NCBI RefSeq assembly: GCF_029962835.1
Contig: NC_080586.1
Location: 65,294,001-65,358,000, forward strand
Origin: Magnolia sinica
Lineage: Eukaryota; Streptophyta; Magnoliopsida; Magnoliales; Magnoliaceae
Length of the DNA: 64,000 nucleotides
Reading direction: 5' to 3'
Shown: piece after piece, positions 1 to 14,000 of the stretch
Layout: each line of letters starts with the position of its first letter
Position numbering within the stretch: the stretch's first letter is position 1
Made by a program: the position numbers and the translations under genes
The notes under the pieces: generated by a model
Database searches by the model: none
What the model saw: the letters and a program-made list of their open reading frames with translations, nothing else
Told to the model about the DNA's origin: nothing

Positions 1-665
1 AAAATTACAAAAAGAATGCATACATAACACGTTTCCATTTAATGAGGCCTTAAAAGCATGTGTTGTTGTAAGAAATCAGTCCAACCATCCCATCTAGCCT
101 ATTTAACCATCCAACCTTTCATCCAAACATCCATTGATATTGCAAAATACCAACAACACATGATATTTCACCAAGAAATAATCAACAATTGGAAAGGAAA
201 CGAAAGATTGTAGTCTTAATATTGCACTTATTGTGATATCGATAATATCAAGATATTATTGATAGTATCAATAACAAATTGAACACTACATACAACCATG
301 TGCCTATGAAAAAAATGAAATACAAAATTTTCTAATAAGCAAAATTCTGATGATATCAATACGTTGGTAATATTATTGAAATATCATCGATACACTTATG
401 ATACAAGCATTACCTAAAATTTACATAGTTGAAAATATTGGCGATGCATTGGCGATATTAATGCATTGATAATACAAGAGACACCTAGAATTTTCGTAGT
501 TGAAAATATTGACAATTACATTAGTGATCTTAATACGTTGGCGATGCTCAGCAATACATTGCTAATACCTGGAATTTCTGATACTACTAGCGTTATCGGT
601 ATCGCTACCAATGTTATTAGTATCGCCAAGCTGGAGATAAAGACAATATTGGAGATATTTCACTA
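1..665. repeat. AT-rich repeat built on GATAT-type words
   Basis: The stretch repeats short words such as gatatc, gatattg, gcgatatt and tatcga in irregular order, densest around 225-290, 340-400 and 430-660. It looks like a degenerate low-complexity repeat or the edge of a satellite-like array that continues to the left of the window. The small open frame it contains is made of these words, so I do not call it a gene. Confidence 0.5.
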
Positions 666-2798
666 ATAATAAAGAAAATTTGAACACTGGATGCACCTAT
701 AAGCTTGGTCTCGATACTCTAAAGAAGGCGTGAGATCATGTTCTTCTTGAATAGAAGCTTGGAATGCTTGTTTAAGTGAAGAATCACCAAGAAGAGTGCA
801 TAAATCTCATTGGGATAAAGTCTAGGATGTTTGGTTGGGCTTGAGATGCACTGGAGTCTCTAAAATGCCAAAATCTATTATCTGTGTAAAGATCCGGAAG
901 CTAAATATATAGAAAAGTGCTCCAACATATCTTTAATGAATACATTTCGGTTGCATCGAAAGAGCCTTCAAAATGTATATTTTTTATCCACACCGTATAT
1001 CCGGTTGCTAGATCATTTTGGTGTACGGGCCCAGGTGTGGGTTGATCCAAGTTTCAAGTGGGTCATGCCACATGAACATTTCTCATCACTAATGGGGCTT
1101 GCAGTTTAGGTCCCACCATCTTTGTATTAAGAATATTAAAGGTTATTTAGCACACGTATTATAAGTCTCTTATTGTTTACACTTCATGACCTGTTACGGG
1201 GTCTGTTCCTATGTAGTACACACCTAAGATGCAACAGTGACCGACTCCTACCCTGCACATTCCTGTAGTCCACCTTGATGTACATCTTACGATCCTATTA
1301 GGATTAGGCCCAAGGGGACCCTACCTAGGTCCAAACCTTATTTATGAATCAAAACACGTGTGTATGTACTATGATTGATAACATGCTAGTGTACTTAGAT
1401 AGGTCGACATTGATAATATGCTTAGTATAATGAATACCATGCTCATTCATATGTTCATCACTTATATGTATGCCTCTTATGGGTAATGATTGATCATAGC
1501 ATACGCCTTATGGCTTTCAGAAACTTAGGGGACTTGTACGAGATAAGGTCACCCCACATGATCATGCGATGCACACAGGTTTTGATGCATGACTTGGATA
1601 GTGTGATTCATGGATTGTGTACTATGTATGTCACGATTGCATTTACACCCTAGCAGCACGAGGGTTGTAGCATACGCCCTAGCAACATTAGGGTCGTGGC
1701 CTCCGCAACTTTGTCATGGCTGGCTTATATGAGTATAAACATCGTAAATAGGTTTTAGCATATGAGCACATAGGATGTCCGTGAGTGAAAATTTTTAAAC
1801 TTTATAATACCAGTAGGATGATCCAATATCGAGAATGAGTGTATAACATGAGCGCCTGAGTGCCAAATACCAATAAGTCTAATATCCCACTATGTCGGGG
1901 TCAGTTGGAAAGAAGTGTGACCTTATCCGCTCGGGTGAAGGGGGTTATATGTTAGGTTGAGTATGAACGGCTCATGAAATGGGTCCATTATCTATGAGCC
2001 GAGTGGGCATTGGCATACCACTGACAAGGTGGATAATGAAGTCTCTTCCACGCACTTGATTATATGCACAATGGGACGTAGGCCAGTGGCTAATAGCATT
2101 TATGGACTTGGCAGTATGGCCTTCCATCTTTTTCACTTGCTTTGATATTCATATACTTGTCATATCCATTATGCACGCACACATATACTTTATTGAGATT
2201 CGTAAGAAACTTACGCGCATTTGTTTAGACTGTAGGTTATGTTAGGGCATATCGGCAGTATTGAGGCTGGAGTACGTGTCTGATTTTTTTTGGAGTTTTT
2301 TGTTATACTTTGTATTTTCTTTTCCAGCATTGTACAAATCAATTATATAGTGGATGCATGATAATATTTTTTGTTTTAGTTGTGATTATTTATGCTCCTT
2401 TATTTTAAAATAATAATAATAATAATCCTGAAAATTCTTCTTATGAGATCATGCTTTTGGAACCTAGTGTATGAGAGCTAAGATCAACAATCAGGGTACT
2501 GTGGAGATGTCGCTCCAGGTTAGGTGGCTAAAAATTTAGTGAGCCTGATTTCCAAGTTTGGGCTCCTCCTCAATGTTTATGTGAAATCCACTCTGACCAT
2601 CAAGTGTGTCATCTTATGTTAGGCCCAAGGACCAAATATCAGCCTTACTCGTGATTTGAGTGGGCCATGTTAAGGGAAACAATTTGGAGGTTAAATATTG
2701 TAAGTACACTGTTTCTATTTATGTGGTCCATATGAATCATGGGTGGAGCTGCTTTTTCATCTATAGGTTTAAAATTATAAAGGATTGAAACATTCCAT
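666..2798. other. Gene-free stretch, nothing recognised
   Basis: All six frames are closed at short intervals. A small local duplication is visible near 1650-1690, where 'ccctagca' is followed twice by a version of 'agggt-gt'. The stretch could be decayed LTR or UTR sequence, but I see no terminal repeats, primer-binding site or coding remnant to support that. Confidence 0.5.
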
Positions 2799-2830
2799 CA
2801 TACATACATATATGTATGTATGTATGTATG
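2799..2830. repeat. CATA/TATG palindromic microsatellite
   Basis: A run of CATA units turns into TATG units, making a short perfect palindrome that could extrude as a hairpin. It is a simple sequence repeat with no nearby gene. Confidence 0.9.
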
Positions 2831-4564
2831 AGAGCTTTTGTTTGTTATCCATCAACCGTTCAAAGTAAGAAGTATCATATTATAAATGGTTTATATCACT
2901 GAAAGATGACCCAGATTCAAAGGTTAAAGTCTGGATGCATTGATTGCAATGCATCCGGATGTTCTGGAACAAACCTCCTTTCCATACAAGTCATTTGTCT
3001 TTTGCCCTCTCTCTATCTAAGACTACGACCCTTCATATCCATTCCACAGGTTATTAGTCACGATTTCGTTGATTCTTCCTCAATCAATCTTGTCATTTAA
3101 CATTGTGGACTATGATCGAATGGCCCACCAAAAAAATCGAAACCCATACCACAAAAGTCAGTACAGACAAATGCAACCATCAAGCAAAGGTCCAATCATG
3201 AAATTAATGGGTCCATGGAGATGTCATAGATTTTTAATCATAGCTCGATAATTGAGCGCCGCCCACATGATGCCAACATGATTCTTACTGTTCATATGGT
3301 GGCCCCAATTGATCTGGCCATGTACGGAAAATCTCTAGAATCAGGCAATTCTTACTATCTTAGTGGAGGGTGGGTTGGAGATGGGTCTGGTCAAGGGTGG
3401 GTCAAGACCTGATTACAATTAATTGGGTCTAGATTCCAGCCCAGATCAAACACACTAATGTATATGAGTTAGGTTTGCGTTGCATCCAAGTTAAAATAAG
3501 TTGGGTCTGGGTAATGTCGAAGTCCTACTAATTTAAAAGGATGGTCCAATGGTCAGGTTAGCTCCAAGGGCTTGTTTGATTTTTGGAGAATTTTATTGGT
3601 TTTGTTAATTTTTCTTAAGCCATTCATCAAGTGAGCCACGTGGTGTAGGACATGACACCGATACATTATTAGCATGGTTGAATCAAAAGAAGGTGAATTG
3701 CAAATTGGTCATAACTTTTGATCTGGGTATCGTTACGGGGCGCACAACCTATCAATCTTTACTGCAACGGGCCATCCGAGGTGAACCAACCCATAAAGTG
3801 GGTCGCATCTATTTGTTTCGTCAAAAAATGCATGCTTTCATCTCAAAAACGAAATTTTAAGGAAAAAAAAAATATTATTTTTAGTAATTCCAAATTTTAT
3901 AATATATATTTTTAAAAATTTTTTTTTTAGAGTTTTAGATTTTCTTCTTTTTTTAGAAATAACTCCTAATCATACTAGGACTCTTTTACCAAAAGTTTAT
4001 TTGAAATTTTTATTTTTAGAAGAGTTTTACTAGAATTAGGATTTTTATTAGACTTAAAATTTTGCTATTTTTGATAATTACAAATTTTGGTTTAGTTTCT
4101 TCCTTTATTAATGGTGTAACAGGGACACATACAGATTAGACAATAATCAACCAACTTATTTTCAAATTTATTAAAATTTATTTCTATTCTTTTTTTTCTT
4201 TTTTTTTAATTTTTACTTGTGGATTTGAGAAATCTTTATGAGGAGTCCGTAGAAGCTCCATGGATTCGAAGTAGTTGTATCTAAGGAAGACGGTCATTGA
4301 CCTCATCACATCCACTCCTGCCTCAAATGATACATGGAGCAGCCTAAATTTTGGACTACACAATTGTAATTGCCAGTAAATGAACAAAAAGTGGTAATTC
4401 CTGATTGATCGAATTGAAAATTGTTTGATAATAGATTTAGGATCATTGACCATTCATATTGCTTCTCACTTTTGATTACCCATCTCTCTACGAAGCACTT
4501 TGATAGGATGATTCTCTCAAGCATTCAATCAATTACTAGAAAGTTGGATGGTTCATGTTGGTTA
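2831..4564. other. Gene-free AT-rich stretch
   Basis: No coding signal is visible. From about 3860 to 4200 the sequence is almost entirely A/T with homopolymer runs. Short open frames here have no protein-like composition. Confidence 0.5.
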
Positions 4565-6060
4565 TATTTGAGAAGGCCAAATCATTAATCTAGACCATTG
4601 ATCATGTGGGGCCACCTTTGTTGCACATGATTTTTAAAAGTGACTTTGATAATTATAACCAATTTATCAGTGGTTATGATAATAAATGGACCTATGGCTT
4701 AATAATGAATTTGGATTGTCCATAATGTGTGAGAGTTGATTGCCCATTCCTCCCAAAAATTCACTTGGATTGCATCACCATGATTAGGAAATGGATTATC
4801 CATTCTGATACTATAAAAGGCATCTTTATTGCATTTCATGTGGGCCCCGTGTTTGATTTCAAACCTATTCCTTGCGAAAAATCAATCTCATTTTATGATG
4901 CTAGATGTTTGATCAATGGATGGGAAGTGGAAGACCCATCTCTGTTATACAGGAAAAGATCTAATCATTGATCTAGGCCATCCATCATATGAGGCCCACC
5001 TTTGATTGCCCATCCTTATGAAAAGCTACTTTGTCGCATCATCCTAACAATCTCATTTAACCATCGGGAGATGAACTATCCATATTATTATACTAAGAAA
5101 GGCTTGGATCATGTGTTGCCCCATCTCAATTTAAATCACTATCATATATTGATGATAAACCTTTGACTAATGGATGGGAAATGAAAGGTCCATCTTTCTT
5201 ATATTAGAAAACGTCTAATCATTGATCTTGATCACGTATCATGTGGGGCCCACATTTGATTATCCATGCCTCCTGAAAAAAAAACACTTTGCTGCATCAT
5301 CTTAACCATATCTAATTAACTACTAGGAAATGAAATATCCATATGATGTGGAGAAAGGCCTAATCATTTTCCATCTATAAAATCAATCTTATATGATGAT
5401 GATAAATGTTTGATCAATGGATAAAAAATGGAATGTCCATCTTTCTTATCTTAAAAAAGGTCTAATAATTGATTCAGGACATCCATCATGGGGCCCACCT
5501 TTGATTGTCCATGCTTCCTAAAAGGTCACTTTATTGCATCATCCTAACCATCTGATTAACTATCAAGAAACAAAAGATGCAAATTACACTAAGAAAGGAC
5601 TAAATCATTTTTGCACCATGCAGTGCCAAGCTCTGATTCCCAAAAATCAATATCATTCATCAATGATAAATGTTTGATCAATAGATGGAAAATGAAAGGT
5701 CCACCTATCTAATATTAGAAAAGGTTTAATCATGGATCTAGGTCGTTGATCGTGTGGGACTCACCTTTGATTGCTCATGCCTCTTAAAATGTCGCTTTGA
5801 TGCATCATCCAAACCATCTGACTTAACTATTAGGAAATGGACTATCCATACTTTTATACTAAGAAAAGCCTTAACCATCATACCCATGTGGTGACAAACC
5901 TTTGATTCCCCAACCCTCCCAAAAATCAACTTAATCTAATGATTTAGTAATCAAATCAATGGATAGGTGATGATCGGCATATATTTATTATATTAGAAAA
6001 GGTCTAATCTGTGATTTAGACCACCTATCATTCAGAGCCCTCCTTTAGGATTGGAAAGAG
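4565..6060. repeat. Degenerate tandem array, unit about 250 bp
   Basis: A module recurs in the same orientation. It contains 'ggtctaatcattgatct', then 'gtggggcccacc', then 'tttgattgcccatgcctcc', then 'gcatcatcctaaccatctg', then a 'gatgataaatgtttgatcaa' block. The word resembling ctaatcatt occurs near 4577, 4961, 5215, 5462, 5726 and 6004, giving spacings of about 384, 254, 247, 264 and 278 bp. The first interval probably contains extra or diverged sequence. Units differ by many point changes, so the array is old. It lies 2 kb downstream of the polyamine oxidase stop codon and has no coding capacity. Confidence 0.75.
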
Positions 6061-6799
6061 AAAAGGAGGCCACTTTGCTAGAAGGGTGTGAGAAAAGCTT
6101 AGAGAGAAAGATAGGGTCTAGCTTTTCTTGGGAAATTAATTTTCCCTAGCTAGGATGGGCAAAATAAAATGCAGGAAAAGTAAGGAAAATGATAAATGAA
6201 AAAGAAAAGGACCTAACCAAACATATTTTTTTAGAAAAAGCTGAAATTTTTTGTTTCTAAAGAAAAAAAAAGGAAGGCCAGAAACTAAAATAAATCCTAA
6301 AAGGTTTGAAAGCCAATTGGACAGTGTATTGGAACCAAACCCAATCTAATGGGTCCAATCTCACTCCAAACTGATAACAATATCAGGAACTTGGATCCTC
6401 TCTCTATCTTATTCATACATGGCATACCATTTGTCTTCATTTGATTGTCTCTCTCATTTATTGATTTTTAGATAGACAGCTTGTCCAAAATGTCCCTTCA
6501 ATATATTTATTTTCTCCTTCGACAGTAAAACCCGTAGATTGCTGGATTGATACGACTTGTCCAGGAGGTCTTTCTACCGTACAAGACATGACATGGATTG
6601 TTTTGTTTGTGTGACTTGTCCATGACGTCTCATCATTGTCCCAAACATGATATAAACATTTATCTTGAGAGACACCTTTCTTCCCCAATCAATCTTGTCT
6701 TTTAGCATTAAAAGACAGGAGTCAAGTGGCCCACCTTAGCAATGTGTTGGACATCTTCGCTAAAATGGGTAATTGCCGTCCTCAAGTAATTTTACAAAT
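6061..6799. other. Gene-free stretch
   Basis: No supported coding frame, RNA gene or repeat border was found. The A/T content is high and the short open frames have no recognisable domain. Confidence 0.5.
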
Positions 6800-7267
6800 C
6801 TTCCTGTGACAGTAAGCTAGGCTGGTCGACTGTGATATTTGTAAGAAATCCACCTCATCCATCTATTTAGCCAGATCATGACATGGGCTAAAAAAATAGG
6901 CAGATCGAAAACTCATGTGGGCCACACGACAGGAAGCAGTTAGGATTGAATCGCTAAAGTTGAAATATTGGTGGGGCATAAAGTGTTTTATCTGGCTGAT
7001 ATTTTTGTGTATACATGTCATCTCGGTGGGAATGACCCTATAAGCAGTATGGATAGCATATAAACATCACAGTGGTCTAGGGAGATTTCAATGGTAGGCA
7101 TTTTCCTACTCACTTTTTCATGTCGGGCAGCCCAATTGAGTTTTTGGTCTGCCTCCTTTTTGAGCCCATGTCGTAACATGATCCGGCAAAACAGATGAAC
7201 GGGGTGATTTTTTCACGCACATTATGGTGGGCCCATCTAGCTTCCTGTCACAGGAAGTTGCTCTCAA
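6800..7267. mobile_element. MITE with CTTCCTGTGACAG ends
   Basis: The 13-bp word cttcctgtgacag at 6800-6812 recurs inverted at 7255-7267. The interior has the layout shared by most miniature elements in this window: a 'gatcatgacatgggct' block, a 'gtgggccacac' block, a central 'cataaacatcac' block, and then the mirror order on the other side. It has no coding capacity. I could not find a target-site duplication, so the superfamily is open. A related but diverged element lies near 25070-25522. Confidence 0.65.
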
Positions 7268-8079
7268 CCCTCGTTCTCTTTTTTTCTTCTAGATTTTTTT
7301 TAAAAAAAAAAAAAAACCTGCTACAAAGCTAAAGCACGCATAAATACAACCTCCATTGCCACCAGAATCTTATTGTCTATCCAGTGGGCCCCACACTTGA
7401 TTTGGCCACATCCCGAAACTTGTCACATGCTCGAATGATCCGCCCAACTATCTTCATCTTGCTGAAGGATATTTACCCACTGCAGTGTGTTTCAAATTGA
7501 CATTCCCAGCATACAACAGTATGGTTTCTCAGCACAACCGCCACTCCATGTGGGCTTGCCTGAAAATCTCTTGCCAAAATTCTCGTAGGTGGGTCAGGCA
7601 TGGGATTCTGATGAATGTTTAAACTTCTAATATCATCATTCTCCTCAGTCAAAGAAGAAAAGGAAAAAACAAACAAACAGATATGATGAGAAATGCTCCC
7701 AGAGAAAAAAAAAAAAAAAAAAGATTATGAACAAAGACGTGTTGAAGAAGGCACATAACAGGGTCAATTTTCTCCCCTTGCATTGCAAATCTACACAAAA
7801 AAACAAATATCTCCACGTCGAGCCGCCCCCACCACTTCCACCGCCCTAGGAATAAGAATCACATGAAAACAATGGCACCCAAATCCTTCTTTCCTTCTCA
7901 TGTGCATGCATGCTTGTGCTATGACCCTAGGGCTCGGCCCCACGCACGCCATCTTTCCCTCTTTCAGCCTTCTTCAGTGGTATAAGGCGGTCCACCCATC
8001 CCTTAATCAATTCCAAGGGTGTGGTTACAACAATGGCAATGGAAGATTTGAATTTGACCAAGACGGAGTGGTGCACGAG
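7268..8079 (-). other. Region downstream of PAO1, possible 3' UTR
   Basis: On the minus strand this follows the PAO1 stop codon directly. It includes A-rich runs near 7295-7317 and 7704-7722 and a C-rich patch near 7820-7850. I see no canonical AATAAA on the minus strand in the first 500 bases after the stop, so the transcript end cannot be placed from sequence alone. Confidence 0.4.
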
Positions 8080-11000
8080 TCATTTGATAGCTTCTTGGAT
8101 GACTAGCTTCCCACTGAGGAAGAGCTGGCGGGCCACATCCCATTTCTGGAGACGGGAGACTGCATCTTGCTGTGTGAGGCTCAACGACTCTGTCAAGGCC
8201 AGCAAAGGCTGGAGGAATGGATTTTTCAAACGGGTCCCACGATTTTTTTCCTTGTCCTTCCTCATTGCTTCCAAAACTGCATTACTTGTATCGATTCCTG
8301 ATTGATTCAAATACCCATGTTAGCAACTAAACACAATCTTAGGGATTCAAGTACTCATGTTAGCAACTAAACAAAATCTTAGGACTACAGGTTTATCTCA
8401 AATTGAAAGATGGGGTCCAGAGATGCACATTTCATTCAAGAGATCCAATTCGATCAAATGCCAGGACTTGCCTATTTTCAGTTGGGACACAATCATGTGT
8501 GCCGTCCTTATAGTAGGCATGTTCGATCAATCCAGCCAATAATGGTTGGGGGCCGATGGTCAAGTGGACGGATCATGTGAGAGAGGGGGGCAACCATAAG
8601 CAACATTGGCCTGCTTGTGGAAACGAATTATCCCATCCACTCCACCTTGGAGCAAATGACACTAATCCTATAAACTTGCAACTCAAAAGAGAATAAATGG
8701 ATCAATCCAGACAAACCATCTGATGGGCCATTCTATGGATTGCTCAGAGCTACAAAATTACAGCAATCAGCCAATGAATCATTTTGTCCATTTTTAAAAA
8801 TCTATCATGATTTCTAATTGTTTGTGGGCCCATTTGGAGACACCCTCAAAAGCAGCTTTGGAGGCATAGTCACCGTCATTTTGAGCCAATTCTATTTCCA
8901 CATTGTGCATTTAGATGCACTTTTGCACCGGATTCATCTCTACTCATGGAAATAGGCACTAGAAGTCCTAATCACTGAAAGCAAATTGTATTGGTTTTGG
9001 GGAAGTCGACCAATAAAGCCGATATGAATTTGCATTGTCATGCCTTCACTGGATAGTAAGCAGGCCTACGGGCTAAACCAAGGTGTTTGTCTGGAGCAAT
9101 TGCAATTTCTACACTCCATAAATAGCGGGGACGTATGAAGAGTAGGCCGGAATTCACATTGACCGGTTTTTATCTCAGCCGTACAATTGGTGTCATTTGA
9201 CAGTCAAAAAGAAAATGGTTGACTATATTGTATTCAACAGGAGAATCACATGATTCATATCCATGTGACCGTCAGGCTGGTTTCATCCATTAATAGTAGA
9301 CCCAAAATTTGGACAGCCTGGATCGATGTGAAGGTGATAGTGAATGAGCGGACAGGCATACTGTTCTATCAGACATCCGCACATGTGTCAATGTGACACG
9401 CACACAATCTGGGCTGTTCATCAGATGGCCACTCTGTTAATGTGCCCTGGCCTGAAAATCAGGCTGGTCTGGGTCGACTTGATGAACAACCCAGATCTTC
9501 AACTCGTGCACAACTACATTAGGAGGCCCTGCCTAAAATACTCGCAATTCACATAACTTGATTTAACTTGCTGACCTGAGAGGTAACCGCCGTGGACGTA
9601 ACCGTTGAATCTCTCGTTGGTGTGCTCCCCAGTGAAAAAGATAGGTCCCACTGGAGCCTGAAAAAGGATGAAAGGAATCAGCGAGAGAAAGACCAAAATA
9701 CCCTACTCTGAAATTGCTATTCCTCACATGCCCTATATACCCTACTCTAAAATCAGTTCCCTGGTCAAAGTCCCACCCACATTTCTGGTTCCCGTTGCAG
9801 TATCTTTTTTATTTTTTATTTCCCGTGGAACAGGATGTGCTTCTCTTTGACCAATGGTCAAATGGCACCGCCTTGGGTGGAGCATTACCCCGAATGGTCA
9901 AATGACCTGACCCGTCAAAAAAATCAGGCCCATCCCCAGAACATAGCTAGAGATGGGCGGTCCTGTTAAGGGCTCTGTGGGGCCCACCGTGGTGTATGTG
10001 TTTTATCCATGCTGTCTATCTATTTTGAAGATAGACAGATCATTTTAAAGCATGAGACCAAAAAAGGGCAGATCAAGGCTCACGTTGACCAAACCACATT
10101 AAACAGTGGGGATTGAACTCCTACCATGGAAAACCCCCCAGAGTCCAGTGTGATTTTGCAAGGGGCTCCATGGGCCACGAATCATTTTATGGCATGAACC
10201 CAAAAAGGGGCAGGCTCACGTGGACCAAACCATAATAAGCAGTGGGGATTGAAATCCAACCATTGAAAACTTTATAAGCCCATTGAAAACTTTCTAGTGC
10301 CTACCTTGAAGTTTATTTGCCAAGGGGCTTTGTGGGGCCCACTATAGTGCATATATTTTATCCATGCCGTATATCTATTTTGATAGATCATTTTAGAGCA
10401 TGAGCTGAAAAAGGGACAGATCAAGGGTCAGGTAGACGAAACCACAGTAAGTGATGGGAATTGAACTCCTGAGCCCATTGAAAACTTTCTAGAGCCTACC
10501 ATGATATTTATTTGCCACCTAACTTGTTCATAAGGTCACATAGAACTGGGCTAAGGTAAAACACAAATATCAGCTTGATGCAAAACTTTTGTGGCCCACA
10601 AGAAGTTTTCAACAGTAGGCTTTCAATTTCCACTGCCTCATGTGCAGTGGTCCACTTGAGCCTTCAATCTGCTTCCTTTTGGGGCTAATGCCCTAAAATG
10701 ATCTTTCAAAATGGATGACGGCATGGATAAAATATATACATCACGATGGACCCCATGGAGCCCCTGACAGGACCATCCGTCTCTAGCTGGGTCCCGAGGG
10801 GATAGTATCCCATAAGTGTCCCCCCAAATCGTGGGTCACTGGAAAACGGGCCTCAAGATCAGGCAACACACAATATGCACATTCAGTGCAAGTGGGCCCC
10901 ATGGTTAAAGGATCCAGACAATCCTTCTGTTTGGACCCGCTGCTGATGGACTTAGCCAGAAGGTGGATGGCCGGTTCAAGAATATCCATCCAAGGTGGGG

Positions 11001-14000
11001 CCCACCAGAACAACAACAATAATAAATAAATAAATAAGAAATGTGAAAAGAGAGGGCTGGGACCTTGACGTCTCTGAAGTCGTGTTGGGTGGCGATGATG
11101 GGGTAGTTGCTGTAGCTACCCCGCTGGAAGCGGTTGTTCCACCACTTGGGGACGAGTATCTGGATGGCATCAGGGACGTGGGGCCCAAACATGTCCCTCA
11201 CAACTCCCATTGCCTCTTTCAAAGTCTCCTCCTCTCCCTGCGACTCCACTCGCTTCGATTCCTCATTCGTCAAAGTCACTACCAGAATGTTTGACCCAGG
11301 GTACGCGTTCTCCATGTGCTGTGCGTATATCACACGTCATCAGTCCACCCCCATCCAAACATTCCAGCCCATCACTGCTACACTGTGCGTGTGTGTTTCA
11401 TGTGATCATCCCATGTACCGAACCAGAAAGACTTTAAAACTAAATCTCTTACTAGTTACAAATTACTCAAAATTTGCTTACATGGCGTATAAATAATTCA
11501 AACTAAATCATACAAATTATGAGCACTAGCATGGCCTTATCTTGAAGGGGGGAAAAAAATATTATTATTTGGTTACGAAATAGTATATTGCTAGACATTT
11601 ATTGGACAGTTAGAAATGAAAGAAAATAAAAATTCATTGGTCTTATTTCAAAAAAGAAGCGTCCACAAATCAAAGGTTGGGATTGTTCAAACAACCTGAT
11701 TTTTATAGTGGAACTTAATGATATTGTATTCCACACTTTAGTATGTTTAACTTTGGTTTAATATCTGCAAGTGTACTATTTCTAGGTGTCTGCGTATCAA
11801 GTGAATCACGCAGTCAGGCATCAAATAATTCTCCAAAACAGATCTACAGAACCAATGGCACATATGTGCCGACCATCCAACCTGTCCATTTGGTGGGCCC
11901 AACTGTAAATGACCTGACCCGTCAAAAAAATCAGGCCCATCCACTGATCATGCCAGCACGGCCAAAGCAATTATTTTGGTAGCTGCCAATTTTTTCATTA
12001 GTCTGGGCCCACCTGACGAGTGGACATGCCTGATTTTTGTAAGAACATCTAGACGATGGGGCCACCGTGATGGGAGGAGCAGATTACCAAAAAAGGGGTA
12101 CAGGTCACAGCCGACGCAGTTTGGCTGATGACCCCAACACCAGCCAGTTAGCTGGTATCAAAGCCCTGTGGGCCCACCATGATGTATGTGTTTTATCCAT
12201 CACATCCATACATTTTGCCCGCTTATTTTAGGGCATGTGCCCAAAAATCAAGCAGATCCAAAGCTCAAGTGGATGGGTATTGAATGCCTACCAACCGTTG
12301 AAAAATTATCTAAGGCCACGGAAGTTTTGGATCAAGTTGATATTTGTGTTTTATCTTCATCCAGTGTTTTGTGACTTTATGAACAGGATCGATGGCAAAG
12401 ATACATTGAGGTATGCCGTCAGGGAGTTTTCAGTGGTACACGTTCAATCCCCACTATTTTCTATGGTGTGATCCACTTGAGCTTTGCTTCTGTCTCATTT
12501 TTGGGCTTATTCCCTGACATCAACAGGTAAAATGGATGGTTGGCGTGGATAACGCACATACATCACGGTGGGGCTCAGAGAGCTTTGACACCAGCTGGCT
12601 GGCTGGTCTTGGGATCGCCAGCGAAACCGCGTCCAGCTGAACCATGTCCAGCTTTATTCATTCGTTTAAATAACACATCTCATCTGCTGCCGAGTATATA
12701 ATACATACGTACCGAGCAAAAAGTAAAAGATGGTAGCGTGGTCGGTAGTTAGGTTTTGATTTTTTTAAGAAAAAAAATAAATAAGAAAAGAAAAAGGTGG
12801 AGGTTAGAGATACTGAGTCTTTATCCCACGTGCGTGTGTGATTAGCTCATGCACGCACCAAAGCACAAAAGACAGGCAGGCGAGAAACCGAGCTTGCATA
12901 GGTCCCACTCCGACCCGAAAGAAAGTCATCGCAAAGAACATAAACAAAAGGAGAATGGTTGCGGGAGCGGATTAGGTGGTTACCCGTGTAACACGTTACA
13001 CTTACCATGTGGGGCCACCTTGATGAATGTGTTCGTTGTCCACTCCGTCCATCCGTTTTTCCATCTCATTTTAGGGCATGATCCCAAAATCGAAGCAGAT
13101 CTAAATATCAGGTGGACCACACCACTGGAAACAGTGTTAAAAAAATTTTAGGCCACAAGTTTTGGATCAAATTGATCTTTGTATTTACCCTCCACTCAGG
13201 TCTGGTTGACCTAATCAAGGAGTTGGATAGAAAATAAACATTACGGTAGGGCCCTAGAAAGTTTTTAATGGTGGGCATTCAATCACCACTATTTCCTGTG
13301 GTGTGGTCCACCTGAGGGACAACATCGTGAAATGGGCTGGAAAAACGAGTGGATGGCGTGTATATGGCAAAAAGCATCAAGGTGGGCCCCACGGTAAGGG
13401 TATGGGTAACACCTGATCATGTCATCTCACACACATGCATCCAATCACTGGACAGCTCGCATGCATGTGGAGCTCAATCCAGACCTTCTAAATCATGGGC
13501 CCAATCAATACTATATTCATTGCTGCATATCCAACCGCAGAATACATTTCTTTCTAAGCGTTGGCTGAATGGTCCACCAAACAGACGGGCAGCGTGAATT
13601 TTCACGTAGTCCCCTACCACAGCCGGGCATAGAATTTGGACGGTCCAGATTGAGGTATGCGTCCTGTTCTCCAAGAACATGGTAAACCAAGCGATGCCTA
13701 TCCCTCTAAAGGCTATATAGCTCTCCCTTAGTAAATGTACCATGATCTAGACCATTCGTCTGGTGGGGGCACTAAAACAAGGGTGGACCACCAGAAGAAA
13801 TATTGCATAGATCCACGTACATGGGCACGTGTGTACACCGTGGATGGCCACGTTTATGGCGGATCGCTGGCAAATCAGTCACATAGTTCCACTGTGCGAA
13901 AATGACCGAAACGGAAGAAAGAAGCATGACGACAAACCTGCCAAAAGGTGTAGTATCCTCGTTTCTCGTGGGCGTAAAGGAAGAACTCGGTGCCGGGCCC

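Noticed and set aside
10905..11333. Minus-strand frame of 142 codons as a separate small gene.
   Set aside because: Its first part is PAO1 exon 8 (11064-11318). The remainder is intron read-through past the GT at 11063.
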